From NCBI GenBank assembly GCA_963698405.1, contig CAVOQT010000002.1, forward strand, positions 248,001 through 312,000: a stretch of 64,000 nt of DNA. Direction: 5' to 3'. Under the pieces are notes generated by a model. It did no database searches and had not been told where the DNA came from. It saw only the letters and a list, made by a program, of their open reading frames with translations. This DNA comes from SHZI01 sp963698405. GTDB lineage: Bacteria; Pseudomonadota; Gammaproteobacteria; Steroidobacterales; GCA-2729495. This document shows positions 43,244-53,647 of the stretch, in pieces. The translations under genes and the position numbers were made by a program. Each line of letters opens with the position of its first letter. The stretch's first letter is position 1.

Positions 43244-44104
43244 TTAAACAGCGGCGGCACCGCCGACGATTTCAGCAATCTCCTGCGTAATACTCGCCTG
43301 CCGTACCTTGTTGTATTTCAACTGCAGCTGCTCGATGAGCTTGCCCGCGTTATCGGTCGCCGCTTTCATCGCCACCATCTTGGAAGCCATCTCGCAGGCC
43401 ACGTTCTCGACTACCGCACGATAGATCTGCGTCTCGACGTAGCGCGTCAGCACGCCATCGAGCAGTTCCGCCGCGTCCGGCTCGTAGATATAGTCCCAGT
43501 GGCTCGGCAGATCCTGCTTGTCGTCTGCCTCAACCGGCAACAGTGTTTTCACTTCCGGTTTCTGGCTCATCGTGTTGACGAATTGGTTATGGGCCAGATA
43601 GAGACGATCGATGCGCCCTTCCTTGTACAGGTCGAGCATCACCGTCATGGCGCCGATCAACGTCGCCATCTGCGGGTTTTCACCGAGGTGCGTCGTGGCG
43701 GCCACCACATTGATCTTCAGGCGGCGGAAAAACTGCACGCCCTTCGCACCGACCAGACACAGGTCAACTTCGACGCCCTGCTCCTGCCACTGACGCAGCT
43801 CCGGAAGGAGGCGGCGGAATTCGTTGACGTTGAGGCCACCGCACAGACCGCGGTCTGTAGTCACGATGATATAGCCGACCCGCTTGACTGGCCGCGACCC
43901 CAGGAACGGGTGACGATAGTCCGGATTGGCGTCAAACAGATGGCCGATGACCTGCCGGATCTTGTCGGCATACGGCCGCGCCGCCGCCATGCGCTGCTGC
44001 GTGCGGCGCAGTTTGGAGGCAGCCACCTTTTCCATCGCCTTGGTGATCTTCTGCGTGCTCTTCACGCTCTTGATCTTGGTGCGGATTTCCTTGGCGCCAG
44101 CCAT
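43244..44104 (-). CDS. atpG: ATP synthase gamma subunit (F1)
   Basis: 286 residues: MAGAKEIRTKIKSVKSTQKI opening (KEIRxxIxSVxxTxKITxAM is the family signature), the central YIIVTTDRGLCGGLNVNEFR and the C-terminal helix ATDNAGKLIEQLQLKYNKVR, then QASITQEIAEIVGGAAA. It is the central rotor shaft. The N- and C-terminal coiled coil is intact. It lies 34 bp after atpA. Confidence 0.97.
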   Translation of the reverse strand: MAGAKEIRTKIKSVKSTQKITKAMEKVAASKLRRTQQRMAAARPYADKIRQVIGHLFDANPDYRHPFLGSRPVKRVGYIIVTTDRGLCGGLNVNEFRRLLPELRQWQEQGVEVDLCLVGAKGVQFFRRLKINVVAATTHLGENPQMATLIGAMTVMLDLYKEGRIDRLYLAHNQFVNTMSQKPEVKTLLPVEADDKQDLPSHWDYIYEPDAAELLDGVLTRYVETQIYRAVVENVACEMASKMVAMKAATDNAGKLIEQLQLKYNKVRQASITQEIAEIVGGAAAV

Positions 44105-44138
44105 CAGCTATTCCTGTCCGGGGTCAACATGCAGAACT

Positions 44139-45680
<1,542 letters not shown>

Positions 45681-45721
45681 GCTCGTATCCCCTAATCCCT
45701 TTCTGTCCCTGAGGCTGTGCC

Positions 45722-46288
45722 TCAGGCGCTGAGGGCGGTTGCCAGTTTGTCCAGACCTGTACGTACGCTGCCGTCGATAACGCGGTCACCAATCTGGAGA
45801 CGCGCACCGCCGATCAGTGCCGGATCGAGTGTCACGCTCAGCCGGATTTCCCGACCGAGGCGCTGCTTGAGTGATGCGGCGATCCGGGACTGTTGCCCCT
45901 CATCCACCGTCGATGCCGAAGTGAGCACCACGTCGAGAGTGTTTTCTGCTTCAGCCCGGAGTACCTCGAAGCGCCCGGCGATATCCGGCAGCGCGGCCAG
46001 GCGGCGGTTCTCGCCGAGCAGGCGCAGGAAGTTGCTTGCCGTATCCCGCGATCCGTCGCCAGCGAACGCCTGGTTACCGAGCTGTTCACGGCAGAGGTCT
46101 GCCATGACCACGGCGATTTTGTCCACGTCGCAGCCAGGCGTGTTCAGTATCTTCAGCAGCTCCGGATCCATGGCCATGGTTGCTGCAAGCTGCAGAAACT
46201 CCGACCAGGAACGGAAGTCGCCAGTCGCCTTGGCAATCTCGAAAACTGCCTGGGCGTAGGGGCGAGCAGCAAAGGCATTGTCAGCCAT
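45722..46288 (-). CDS. atpH: ATP synthase delta subunit (F1)
   Basis: 188 residues: MADNAFAARPYAQAVFEIAK start (ARPYAxAxFExA is the family signature), a six-helix N-terminal domain and a C-terminal part with RLGREIRLSVTLDPALIGGA and RLQIGDRVIDGSVRTGLDKL. It joins the F1 crown to the b-subunit stator. It lies 11 bp from atpF and 41 bp from atpA. Confidence 0.96.
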   Translation of the reverse strand: MADNAFAARPYAQAVFEIAKATGDFRSWSEFLQLAATMAMDPELLKILNTPGCDVDKIAVVMADLCREQLGNQAFAGDGSRDTASNFLRLLGENRRLAALPDIAGRFEVLRAEAENTLDVVLTSASTVDEGQQSRIAASLKQRLGREIRLSVTLDPALIGGARLQIGDRVIDGSVRTGLDKLATALSA

Positions 46289-46299
46289 TCAACAAGCCC

Positions 46300-46770
46300 C
46301 TAGATCTGTGCCACGAGCTTGTCGAGCAGATCCTGATGAGCACGGGCATCGATTTCCCGTGCCAGGATCTTTTCGGCGCCGGCCACCGCAACCGCCGCAA
46401 CCTGTGCCCGCAGCTCATCGCGGGCCCGATTGACCTGCTGGTCGAGATCAGCCTTGCCCGACTGAATGATGCGCTCACGCTCCTGATCCGCGCCGACGCG
46501 CGCTTCATCGACGATGTCGTTGGCGCGGGTCTGCGCCTGGTCGATGATGGTGCGTGCCTGTCCGCGTGCTTCTTCAACAAGCGTAGCGATACGGACCTGC
46601 GCTTCCTCGAAGGAGCGGGCCCCCTTGTCGGCTGCCGCCAGTCCGTCTGCGATCTGCTGCTGCCGCTCTTCGATGATCTGCATGAGCGGAGGCCAGACAT
46701 ACTTCATGCAGAACCAGACAAAGACCGCCATGGCGATCGCCTGACCAAGCAACGTGAGATTGATATTCAC
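46300..46770 (-). CDS. atpF: ATP synthase b subunit (F0)
   Basis: 156 residues: an N-terminal membrane helix (MNINLTLLGQAIAMAVFVWF) followed by CMKYVWPPLMQIIEERQQQI and a long charged helix with right-handed coiled-coil character to the C-terminus. It is the peripheral stator stalk anchoring delta/alpha to the membrane a-subunit. Only one b gene is present, so a homodimer is expected. Confidence 0.97.
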   Translation of the reverse strand: MNINLTLLGQAIAMAVFVWFCMKYVWPPLMQIIEERQQQIADGLAAADKGARSFEEAQVRIATLVEEARGQARTIIDQAQTRANDIVDEARVGADQERERIIQSGKADLDQQVNRARDELRAQVAAVAVAGAEKILAREIDARAHQDLLDKLVAQI

Positions 46771-46813
46771 CGCGTGACTCCTGCTATCAAGCCGAGGGCC
46801 GAGAAGCCCCGCC

Positions 46814-47083
46814 TTAACCGCCTACAGCTGACTGTAGCTGGCCGATAAACGGATTCGCGAAGGCGAAGAACAGCGCGATACCCACACCGATCATGGCAAC
46901 GGCGTCGAGCAGTGCAACGGCCAGGAACATCTTGGTCGTCAGCATGTTGGCCAGTTCCGGCTGGCGGGCGCACGCTTCAAGGAAGCGGCCGCCGAGCAGG
47001 CCCATGCCGATACCTACGGCGAGCGCACTCAGGCCCATCATCAGCGCGACGGCGATCGCAGTTGAGGCAATTACAGTTTCCAT
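46814..47083 (-). CDS. atpE: ATP synthase c subunit (F0 proteolipid)
   Basis: 89 residues in two membrane helices. The first has GLSALAVGIGMGLLGGRFLE, the polar loop is ARQPEL, and the second has FLAVALLDAVAMIGVGIALF with the ion-carrying Asp60. The Asp and the lack of a sodium-site Gln/Glu-Ser set indicate proton coupling. It forms the rotating ring with subunit a. The start is METVIAS; the 67-bp gap to atpB is normal. Confidence 0.97.
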   Translation of the reverse strand: METVIASTAIAVALMMGLSALAVGIGMGLLGGRFLEACARQPELANMLTTKMFLAVALLDAVAMIGVGIALFFAFANPFIGQLQSAVGG

Positions 47084-47150
47084 CGATTACTCCTGGCTCG
47101 TTATCAAAGTGTTGTGGACAAGGTTTGTTGGTTCGGGCAGTTCAACCGGC

Positions 47151-47987
47151 CTAGTGATGCTCGTGCGCCTGACTCAGGTAGACGATGGTGAGCATCATGA
47201 AGATATAGGCCTGCAGTGTAATGATCAGAATGTGGAACACCGCCCAGGGGAAGTGCAGCGGCAACTGATAGACGCCCAGCAGGGCGATCAGTATGAACAT
47301 CAGCTCACCGGCATACATGTTGCCGAACAGCCGCAGTGCCAGCGAAAGCGGCTTGGCCAGCAATGCCACGCTCTCCAGCAGGAAATTGAAGGCAATCACC
47401 AGCGGCCAGACCACCAAGGGTATGCCGAGGGTCTTCGGATTCAGCGGGTTCATGGTCAGTTCGGCCAGAAAGCCGCCCGCACCCTTCATCTTGATGCTGT
47501 AGAAGATGACCAGCGCAAAAACCGACAGTGACATGCCGAAGGTAACGTTCACATCGGCGGTCGGCACGATACGCAAGAACTCCGCGATACCGGGCTGCTC
47601 GACGGCATAGGGCACGAAATCGACCGGCAGCAGGTCGAGGAGATTCATCATGAACACCCAGGACACGATCGTCAGCGCCAGCGGTGCGATGAGATTGCTC
47701 TTGCCGTGAAAGGTACCCCGGACGCTGGAGTCGACGACATCGTAGATCAGTTCCACCATGGCCTGGACGCGGCCTGGTTCGCGCTTGGTAGCAGTGACGG
47801 CCACGCGCCTGAACAACCAGCCGAGGAAGATTGCCAGGCTGATGGAGAAAAACATCGAATCGACATTGACGGCCAGGAAGTTGCCGTCACATTCGTTCCA
47901 GACCCAGCCACCATCAGCCTTGCAGAGCTGCAGATGCGTGAGGTGGTGGCGAATGTATTCGGCAGGGGTATGGGCTTCTGCTGACAT
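47151..47987 (-). CDS. atpB: ATP synthase a subunit (F0)
   Basis: 278 residues with five or six membrane helices. The segments NLLDLLPVDFVPYAVEQPGI and LALRLFGNMYAGELMFILIA (essential Arg in LRLFGNMYAGE) build the proton half-channels. The C-terminal helix FHILIITLQAYIFMMLTIVY is also typical, and the protein ends in a histidine-rich QAHEHH. It lies 24 bp from atpI. Confidence 0.97.
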   Translation of the reverse strand: MSAEAHTPAEYIRHHLTHLQLCKADGGWVWNECDGNFLAVNVDSMFFSISLAIFLGWLFRRVAVTATKREPGRVQAMVELIYDVVDSSVRGTFHGKSNLIAPLALTIVSWVFMMNLLDLLPVDFVPYAVEQPGIAEFLRIVPTADVNVTFGMSLSVFALVIFYSIKMKGAGGFLAELTMNPLNPKTLGIPLVVWPLVIAFNFLLESVALLAKPLSLALRLFGNMYAGELMFILIALLGVYQLPLHFPWAVFHILIITLQAYIFMMLTIVYLSQAHEHH

Positions 47988-48011
47988 GCCTTGGTTACCG
48001 TCGTCCTGGTT

Positions 48012-48470
48012 CTAGTCGTCTTTGGCGCTGTCGCGGCCGGTCGCTGGGCCGGCAAGCTTAGCTGCGCCGATTTCATTTTGCAGCCAGGGATAACCCGTAC
48101 CGAGCGCTGCCAGATACACGACAAAGGTCGCCGCATAGGCGACGATCATTGGCGCGAACTGCGGGCGCATGACCCGGATTACCACGATAAAGAGCGCCAC
48201 CGTCAGCGCAATCTTGATCGCTTCGCCTGTATAGACCGCCCGCATAAAGCGGTCGGGTTGTCGTGCGGCCATGCCACTGAACAGCCGCAGCGCCTGATAG
48301 AGGCCTGCGACGATGCTGATGCCACCGCCCATCAATGCCGACTGTGCTGCCGCAACTCCACCGACTGCAGCCGCGATAGCAGCCACCACTGCAGTGAGGG
48401 CAGCCTGCCAGGCAGCGAGGCGATACGCGGCCCGGCGCAGTGGTTTCTGATTCTGCGTCGCGCCAGTCAT
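48012..48470 (-). CDS. atpI: ATP synthase protein I
   Basis: About 152 residues from ATG 48470 (MTGATQNQKPLRRAAYRLAA); codons up to 48536 run into the promoter region and are not part of the gene. Four hydrophobic helices (WQAALTAVVAAIAAAVGGVA, ALMGGGISIVAGLYQALRLF, EAIKIALTVALFIVVIRVMR, MIVAYAATFVVYLAALGTGY) match AtpI, thought to help assemble the c-ring or move Mg2+. It opens the atp operon. Confidence 0.88.
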   Translation of the reverse strand: MTGATQNQKPLRRAAYRLAAWQAALTAVVAAIAAAVGGVAAAQSALMGGGISIVAGLYQALRLFSGMAARQPDRFMRAVYTGEAIKIALTVALFIVVIRVMRPQFAPMIVAYAATFVVYLAALGTGYPWLQNEIGAAKLAGPATGRDSAKDD

Positions 48471-48511
48471 GTAGCAACAGTGTTCAGCGCAATGCGCTGC
48501 GAAGGCGCGGA

Positions 48512-48540
48512 AGTCTAGAGATGATGCAGCGTGCAATCAA
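48512..48540 (-). promoter_or_regulatory. Candidate promoter of the atp operon
   Basis: On the minus strand TTGATT (48540-48535) and TAGACT (48517-48512) are exactly 17 bp apart and place the transcript start about 35 bases before the atpI ATG. Confidence 0.45.
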
Positions 48541-48697
48541 GAGCGATTCACATCCCATAGGGATAATCCACAAGTCGATCGGGACCGCTGCGCCCAAGCT
48601 CAAAATGTATCGCCAGTGTCAATATGATGTCGATAACATGTCTTTTCGGTTAACCAGCTGAGAGCCTTGCCCCTGGCCGTTCTGCACCGGATCAGGC

Positions 48698-49612
48698 CTA
48701 GTTGATATGTGCGAGGATGCCATCGAGTTCGTCGAGGCTGTTGTAAGCGACGACGACCTTTCCCTTGCCGCCCCGGCCATGTTGAATCGCAACCCGAGCG
48801 CCGAGCTTTTCAGCCAGATCGTTTTCCAGCCGCCGCACGTCCGGGTCTTTGGATGGCGGCTGGGCCTTGCCGCCCTTGGCAAGCTGCCCCTCCTGCATAC
48901 GCTTGACCAGCCGCTCGGTCTCGCGGACGGACAGCCCCTTGGTGGCGACCTGACGGGAGACCTCGGCCTGCATCCGGCTATCGCTCAGCCCCAGCAAGGC
49001 GCGCGCATGGCCCATTTCGATAGCGCGTTTTTCAAGCAGCTCACGGGCCACCTCGCCGAGCTGCATGAGCCGGAGCAGGTTGGACACCGCAGCCCGCGAA
49101 CGGCCGATGGCATCGGCAGCCGCTTCGTGGGTCAGGCCGAATTCGTCGATCAGCCGGCGCACGGCCATCGCCTCTTCCAGCGGGCTCAAGTCCTCCCGCT
49201 GGATGTTCTCGATCAGCGACATCACGATCGCATCGGAATCGGGAACATCGCGCACGACGACCGGTACGGACTGCAGACCCGCCATCTGGGCCGCCCGCCA
49301 GCGCCGCTCACCAGCGATGATTTCGTAACGCGGTGTATTGCCCGGACCCTTGTCCGCCAGCAGGCGCACGACGATCGGCTGGATCACGCCCTGGGTACGG
49401 ATCGAACTGGCCAGATCCTCCAGCGACTCATGGTGCATGTCGTGCCGCGGCTGATAGACGCCACGCACGAGCAGATCGACCGGCAGTGAACGCAATCCCT
49501 CGGCAGCCGGGCTGCCGGTTGCAGGGCCGGTCGCCGCCGTCTGGGCCGCATCACCGGAGCTGCCAAGCAAGGCTTCCAGGCCGCGCCCGAGACCAGTTCG
49601 CTTCACTACCAT
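48698..49612 (-). CDS. parB: Chromosome-partitioning protein ParB
   Basis: 304 residues: MVVKRTGLGRGLEALLGSSG start (GLGRGLxALL is the ParB/Spo0J N-terminal motif). The CTPase/ParB domain has NTPRYEIIAGERRWRAAQMA and VIVMSLIENIQREDLSPLEE. The helix-turn-helix is LTHEAAADAIGRSRAAVSNL, and the C-terminal dimer domain ends GKVVVAYNSLDELDGILAHI. It loads on parS sites near the origin as a CTP-dependent clamp. It follows parA by 45 bp. No parS was found in the window. Confidence 0.96.
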   Translation of the reverse strand: MVVKRTGLGRGLEALLGSSGDAAQTAATGPATGSPAAEGLRSLPVDLLVRGVYQPRHDMHHESLEDLASSIRTQGVIQPIVVRLLADKGPGNTPRYEIIAGERRWRAAQMAGLQSVPVVVRDVPDSDAIVMSLIENIQREDLSPLEEAMAVRRLIDEFGLTHEAAADAIGRSRAAVSNLLRLMQLGEVARELLEKRAIEMGHARALLGLSDSRMQAEVSRQVATKGLSVRETERLVKRMQEGQLAKGGKAQPPSKDPDVRRLENDLAEKLGARVAIQHGRGGKGKVVVAYNSLDELDGILAHIN

Positions 49613-49657
49613 GGGGTTTTCGCCTGTCTTGCCGGAATCGTCCGCACCGACGGCATT

Positions 49658-50452
49658 CTAGCCCGATTGATTGTCAGCGGTGCCGGCAGCCGTTTCGTCG
49701 GCCAGCACTTCCGCCGCCAGCTCCATGTAGGCCTGCGCGCCGCGCGAAGAGCGATCGTGCAGCAACGCCGGCAGACCAAAGCTCGGTGCCTCAGCCAGGC
49801 GCACATTGCGCGGGATCAGGGTCTTGTAGACCTTGTCCTTGAACAGTTTTTCCAGCTCGGCAGATACATCGGTGGCCAGTCGGTTGCGCGGATCGTACAT
49901 GGTGCGCAACAGGCCCTCGATATTGAGCTCGGGATTCACGGTGTTGCGCACCTGTTTCACGGTCTCCAGCAGCGCGGACAAGCCTTCGAGGGCATAGAAC
50001 TCGCACTGGATCGGGATCAGCACCCCGTCGGCCGCAGTCAGCGCATTGAGGGTCAGCATGTTGATGGTCGGCGGACAGTCGATGAGTACATAGTCGTACA
50101 GTGGCCGCACCGGCTCGAGCGCCTTGCGCAGGCGCATTTCACGGCCGATTTCCTGCAGCAGGCGCACCTCGGCTGCGGTGAGATCCGCATTGGCCGGCAG
50201 TACGGAAAAACCGGCGTTGGTCACCGATACGATGGTATCCAGCGCCTGCGCCTCGCCGAGCAGTACCTCGCAGGTCGAGGCTTCCAGCGTCTGCTTGTCG
50301 ATGCCGCAGCCGGTGGTCGCATTGCCCTGCGGATCGAGATCGACCAGCAGTACACGACGATTGAGCGCGGCCAGCGAGGCGGCAAGATTGACTGTGGTGG
50401 TGGTCTTGCCGACCCCGCCCTTCTGATTGGTGACTGCGATGACGCGACTCAT
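49658..50452 (-). CDS. parA: Chromosome-partitioning ATPase ParA (Soj)
   Basis: 264 residues: MSRVIAVTNQKGGVGKTTTT, the deviant Walker A of ParA/MinD proteins, then VLLVDLDPQGNATTGCGIDK and YVLIDCPPTINMLTLNAL. It is the nucleoid-bound ATPase that moves the ParB-parS complex. The start overlaps the rsmG stop as ATGA (50449-50452). The order rsmG-parA-parB is the classical near-origin arrangement. Confidence 0.97.
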   Translation of the reverse strand: MSRVIAVTNQKGGVGKTTTTVNLAASLAALNRRVLLVDLDPQGNATTGCGIDKQTLEASTCEVLLGEAQALDTIVSVTNAGFSVLPANADLTAAEVRLLQEIGREMRLRKALEPVRPLYDYVLIDCPPTINMLTLNALTAADGVLIPIQCEFYALEGLSALLETVKQVRNTVNPELNIEGLLRTMYDPRNRLATDVSAELEKLFKDKVYKTLIPRNVRLAEAPSFGLPALLHDRSSRGAQAYMELAAEVLADETAAGTADNQSG

Positions 50453-51120
50453 GAGACCGGCCCAGCGCCGTCGACACAGCGGGTGACCACGATCATATGG
50501 CGCTCGGCATCCAGACCGGGAACTTGTACAGCGGCCACCTCTTCGGCGAGCCAGCCGGCGGGAACAGCCTGCAGCTCATCGGCAGGCAAGCGGCCCTTCA
50601 TGGCCAGCAGCCTGCCGCCCGGTGCAACCAGCCGGCCAGCCGTACGAACAAAATCGGGCAGGGCGGCAAAGGCGCGCGAAATCACCGTATCGAACAGCTG
50701 CACCGGTGCGTAGTCCTCGACTCTCACCTGCACGGCACAGGCATTGCTGATTCTGAGTTCACCGATCGCCTGACGCACAAAACGTACCTTCTTCAGCCCT
50801 GAGTCCAGCAGCGTAAAGCTGCGCCCCGGTTCGACCAGCGCCAGCGGAATCCCCGGCAAACCTGCGCCACAACCCACATCAAGCACGCGCTCGCCCTGCA
50901 GGAAGGGGCGCGCCGACAGTGAATCCAGCGCATGCAGCACCACCATATCTGCCGGATCGCGAATGCTGGTCAGATTGAAGGCCTGGTTCCACTTGTCGAG
51001 CAGGCGCAGAAAATCAGCCAGCGCACTCACCAGCCTTGCGTCGGCAGTCAGGCCAAGTTCAGGTAGGTACTTGTAGAGCAGCTCTTCCGGCGGTCCGGCA
51101 GGCGGGGTCAGTATAGCCAA
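50449..51120 (-). CDS. rsmG: 16S rRNA (guanine527-N7)-methyltransferase
   Basis: 223 residues: WNQAFNLTSIRDPADMVVLH, LDSLSARPFLQGERVLDVGC and GAGLPGIPLALVEP, the SAM-binding loop of RsmG/GidB. FDTVISRAFAALPDFVRTAG and LLAMKGRLPADE complete the fold. It methylates G527 of 16S rRNA; loss gives low-level streptomycin resistance in other bacteria. It is normally next to mnmG, but here about 7.8 kb separates them. Confidence 0.95.
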   Translation of the reverse strand: MAILTPPAGPPEELLYKYLPELGLTADARLVSALADFLRLLDKWNQAFNLTSIRDPADMVVLHALDSLSARPFLQGERVLDVGCGAGLPGIPLALVEPGRSFTLLDSGLKKVRFVRQAIGELRISNACAVQVRVEDYAPVQLFDTVISRAFAALPDFVRTAGRLVAPGGRLLAMKGRLPADELQAVPAGWLAEEVAAVQVPGLDAERHMIVVTRCVDGAGPVS

Positions 51121-51140
51121 TGCCCTGCGCTATCCGCTGC

Positions 51141-52130
51141 TCAGGCCAGCCGGACCAGGCAACGCCCGACGACAGTGGCATCGATCCAGGCCGGCAGCTC
51201 GGCGATCAGCTGCTCCAGTCCGATTTCCCGGCTGGCGATCCGGCCGAGCGCGGCGGTCTTGAATTCACCGGCCAGCCGCTGCCAGATTTCCAGCCGCACC
51301 TTGCGTGGCACCTCTACCGCATTGATGCCGAGCACGCTCACGCCGCGCAAAATGAACGGCAGCACCGTGGTGTTGAGTTCGATGCCCTGCGTCAGACCAA
51401 CGCTGGCGATACTTCCCCACGGCACGGTGGTGCGCGTCAGCCAGGCAAGCGTCGGACCACCGAGATTGTCGATGGCACCGCCCCAGACGGCTCTTTTCAG
51501 TGGCTGCGTCCCGCTATCGACTTCCTGCAGCGGCAGGATGTTGCTGGCGCCCAGCGCACGCAGGTAGTCGTTGGCAGTCGTCTTGCGAGTCAGTGCGGTG
51601 ACCTGATAGCCGCGCTCCGCCAGCATCGCGACGGCAAAACTGCCGACCCCGCCAGTGGCACCGGTAACGATGACCGGACCGAGATCCGGGCGCTGGCCAT
51701 TCTGTTCGAGACGATGAATGGCCAGCGCAGCGGTGAAGCCGGCCGTGCCGAAACTCATCGCCGTACGCGCATCGATGCCCTCGGGCAGCGGAATGACCCA
51801 TTCACCTGGCACGCGCGCGTACTGGCTGAAGCCACCGTCATGGGTTTCGCTCAGGCCACCGCCGGTCACGACCACCTGGTCACCTGGCTTGCAGCGCGGA
51901 TCCTTTGATTCGACGACTGTGCCGGCCAGATCGACGCCGCCGACCAGCGGAAAACGCCGCAGGATGCGCCCCTTGCCGGTCGCAGCCAGCGCGTCCTTGT
52001 AGTTAACGCTGGAGTACTCGCCGCGAATGACGACGTCGCCGGGACTCAGTTGATCAAGCGTGAGTTGCTCCAGGCGCGGCACGATCTGGCCGTCTTCCTG
52101 GTGAATACGCAGTGCCTTGAAGCTATCCAT
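51141..52130 (-). CDS. acuI: Acrylyl-CoA reductase / YhdH-family MDR oxidoreductase
   Basis: 329 residues of the YhdH/AcuI branch of the medium-chain dehydrogenases: NYKDALAATGKGRILRRFPL, VGGVDLAGTVVESKDPRCKP, GDQVVVTGGGLSETHDGGFS and the NADPH loop VTGATGGVGSFAVAMLAERG. Characterised members reduce acryloyl-CoA to propionyl-CoA with NADPH and protect against acrylate, as in DMSP breakdown. No other DMSP gene is nearby, so the physiological role is inferred. It lies 20 bp upstream of rsmG on the same strand. Confidence 0.85.
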   Translation of the reverse strand: MDSFKALRIHQEDGQIVPRLEQLTLDQLSPGDVVIRGEYSSVNYKDALAATGKGRILRRFPLVGGVDLAGTVVESKDPRCKPGDQVVVTGGGLSETHDGGFSQYARVPGEWVIPLPEGIDARTAMSFGTAGFTAALAIHRLEQNGQRPDLGPVIVTGATGGVGSFAVAMLAERGYQVTALTRKTTANDYLRALGASNILPLQEVDSGTQPLKRAVWGGAIDNLGGPTLAWLTRTTVPWGSIASVGLTQGIELNTTVLPFILRGVSVLGINAVEVPRKVRLEIWQRLAGEFKTAALGRIASREIGLEQLIAELPAWIDATVVGRCLVRLA

Positions 52131-52165
52131 GCCGGCTCCTCGCCAGTGGAAGCGGGTATGCCGGG

Positions 52166-52781
52166 CTAGTTCTTCTTGTAGGCGGCGGTCTGCAGCCCCG
52201 GTTGTGCGGCGAAGTAGCTGGCCAGTGCGCGTATATCTTCATCCGAAAGTGCAGCGACCTGGGCACCCATGATTGGGTCCTTGCGCTCACCTTTCTTGTA
52301 CTGGTGCAGTGCGTGCTCGATGTAGTCAGCCTTCTGACCCGCGAGTATCGGCCAGTTTGGCATCTGGCTATGACCGCCCTCACCATGGCAGGCAACGCAG
52401 GCAACGGCCTTCTCCTTGCCCGGTCCGTCTACCGCCGCACCGGCTTTCAGCGGTGCGCTGCCGGCCAGGAATGCGGTCAGATCGCGCATGTCCTGATCGC
52501 TGAGTGTCGCCGCCTGCGCATACATCGTGTCGTGCTTGCGCGTTTGTGCCTTGTAACCCTGTAGCGCGATATAGAGGTATTCAGGATGCTGGCCGGCAAG
52601 TTCCGGCACAGAGTAGGAAGGATAGGCGTTCCGGTAACCGACAATGCCGTGGCAACCCATGCAGGTATCGGCCAGCTTCGCTCCGCGTGCGGCATCGCCC
52701 GTATCCTGCGCCATTGCCGGCATCGCTGCCGATGAGCAGGGCAGAAGCCGTCAGTAGGAGTGCGGGCAGAATCGTACGCAT
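52166..52781 (-). CDS. Dihaem cytochrome c4-type protein; one +1 frameshift in the signal peptide
   Basis: Two class I haem sites, CMGCH and CVACH, each followed later by a Met-ligand segment (MRDLTAFLAG and IRALASYFAAQPG), mark a cytochrome c4. The signal peptide (MRTILPALLLTASALLI) is in another frame; a single extra base near 52732 joins it to MPAMAQDTGDAARGAKLADT. The 616-base span is 3x205+1. It is a periplasmic or membrane-bound electron carrier, usually to cytochrome oxidases. Confidence 0.85.
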
Positions 52782-52934
52782 GTGCTGTGCCTTGGTTGTG
52801 TGCCAGCGTCCGCGCCCACCAGGGGCCGGTGCCGGGGGTTGAAGCCGGTATGACTGGCGGCTATGTTAGTGACACGCAGCCGCTAATTCCAGACTGCGTC
52901 CAGACTCCACGCTTCATTGACGGGAATCCCGCGC

Positions 52935-53645
52935 ATGTATATCCGCTCCGGCCTGCTGGTGCTTTGTCTGCTGGCTTCCTCTGCCGCTGTACAGGCAGAC
53001 GAACAACCCCGTACGATTTCCGTGTCCGGCTCGGGCGTCGTCGATGCGGTACCGGATATTGCCCGCCTGAACCTCGCGGTGCAGCGCCGGGATCTCGACA
53101 TGAAGACCGCCCGCGAGGCCACCGTGAAGGTGAGCCGGGACTTCATCGCCCTGTGCAGCCGGCTGGGCATCAAGGAATCGAAGGTGCGTACGGCAGGCCT
53201 GACCATACAGCCCGAGTACCGCTGGGATCAGCCGGGCAAGAAACAGGTATTCACCGGCTATTTGGTCCAGCGCCAGCTGGAGGTCGAACTCAATGACCTG
53301 GACAAGCTCGGCGAGCTCATCGAGGGCGCCATCGATGTGGGCGTCAATGTGGTGTCACCGCCGGATCTGGACAACAGCCAGCGCCGGGAACTGGGCCGGC
53401 AGGCACTCGCTGCCGCCGCAACCGATGCACGCAGCAATGCGCAGCGGCTCGCCGATACGCTGGGCGTGAAGCTGGGTGCGCTGCGCAGCCTGGAAGCGCA
53501 CAGCAATATGCCGCAACCGCGCGGCCAGATGATGCGGTTGGCCACCATGTCGGCTGAATCAGACGCTGGCGCCAGCTATGCCGCAGGCGAGATCCGCATC
53601 GACGCCCAGGTCAACGCGAGCTTCGACGTCATCGCATCACCCTGA
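52935..53645 (+). CDS. SIMPL (DUF541/YggE-like) periplasmic protein
   Basis: About 236 residues from ATG 52935 (MYIRSGLLVLCLLASSAAVQ, signal peptide). The SIMPL domain includes ISVSGSGVVDAVPDIARLNL, RDFIALCSRLGIKESKVRTA and TAGLTIQPEYRWDQPGKKQV. It ends QVNASFDVIASP. Relatives form oligomeric periplasmic rings of uncertain role; E. coli YggE affects oxidative stress. It is the only plus-strand gene between 36.2 and 60.9 kb, and its stop is 2 bp from the convergent oppDF stop. Confidence 0.88.
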   Translation: MYIRSGLLVLCLLASSAAVQADEQPRTISVSGSGVVDAVPDIARLNLAVQRRDLDMKTAREATVKVSRDFIALCSRLGIKESKVRTAGLTIQPEYRWDQPGKKQVFTGYLVQRQLEVELNDLDKLGELIEGAIDVGVNVVSPPDLDNSQRRELGRQALAAAATDARSNAQRLADTLGVKLGALRSLEAHSNMPQPRGQMMRLATMSAESDAGASYAAGEIRIDAQVNASFDVIASP

Positions 53646-53647
53646 GC

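Noticed and set aside
48537..48697. Assignment of the parB-atpI gap as the replication origin
   Set aside because: Only two imperfect DnaA boxes and no clear AT-rich 13-mers; the origin is more likely near dnaA beyond yidC.
49953..49968. A parS-like half site (TGTTTCACGG) inside parA
   Set aside because: Only about 9 of 16 bases match the palindromic parS consensus and the second arm is absent.
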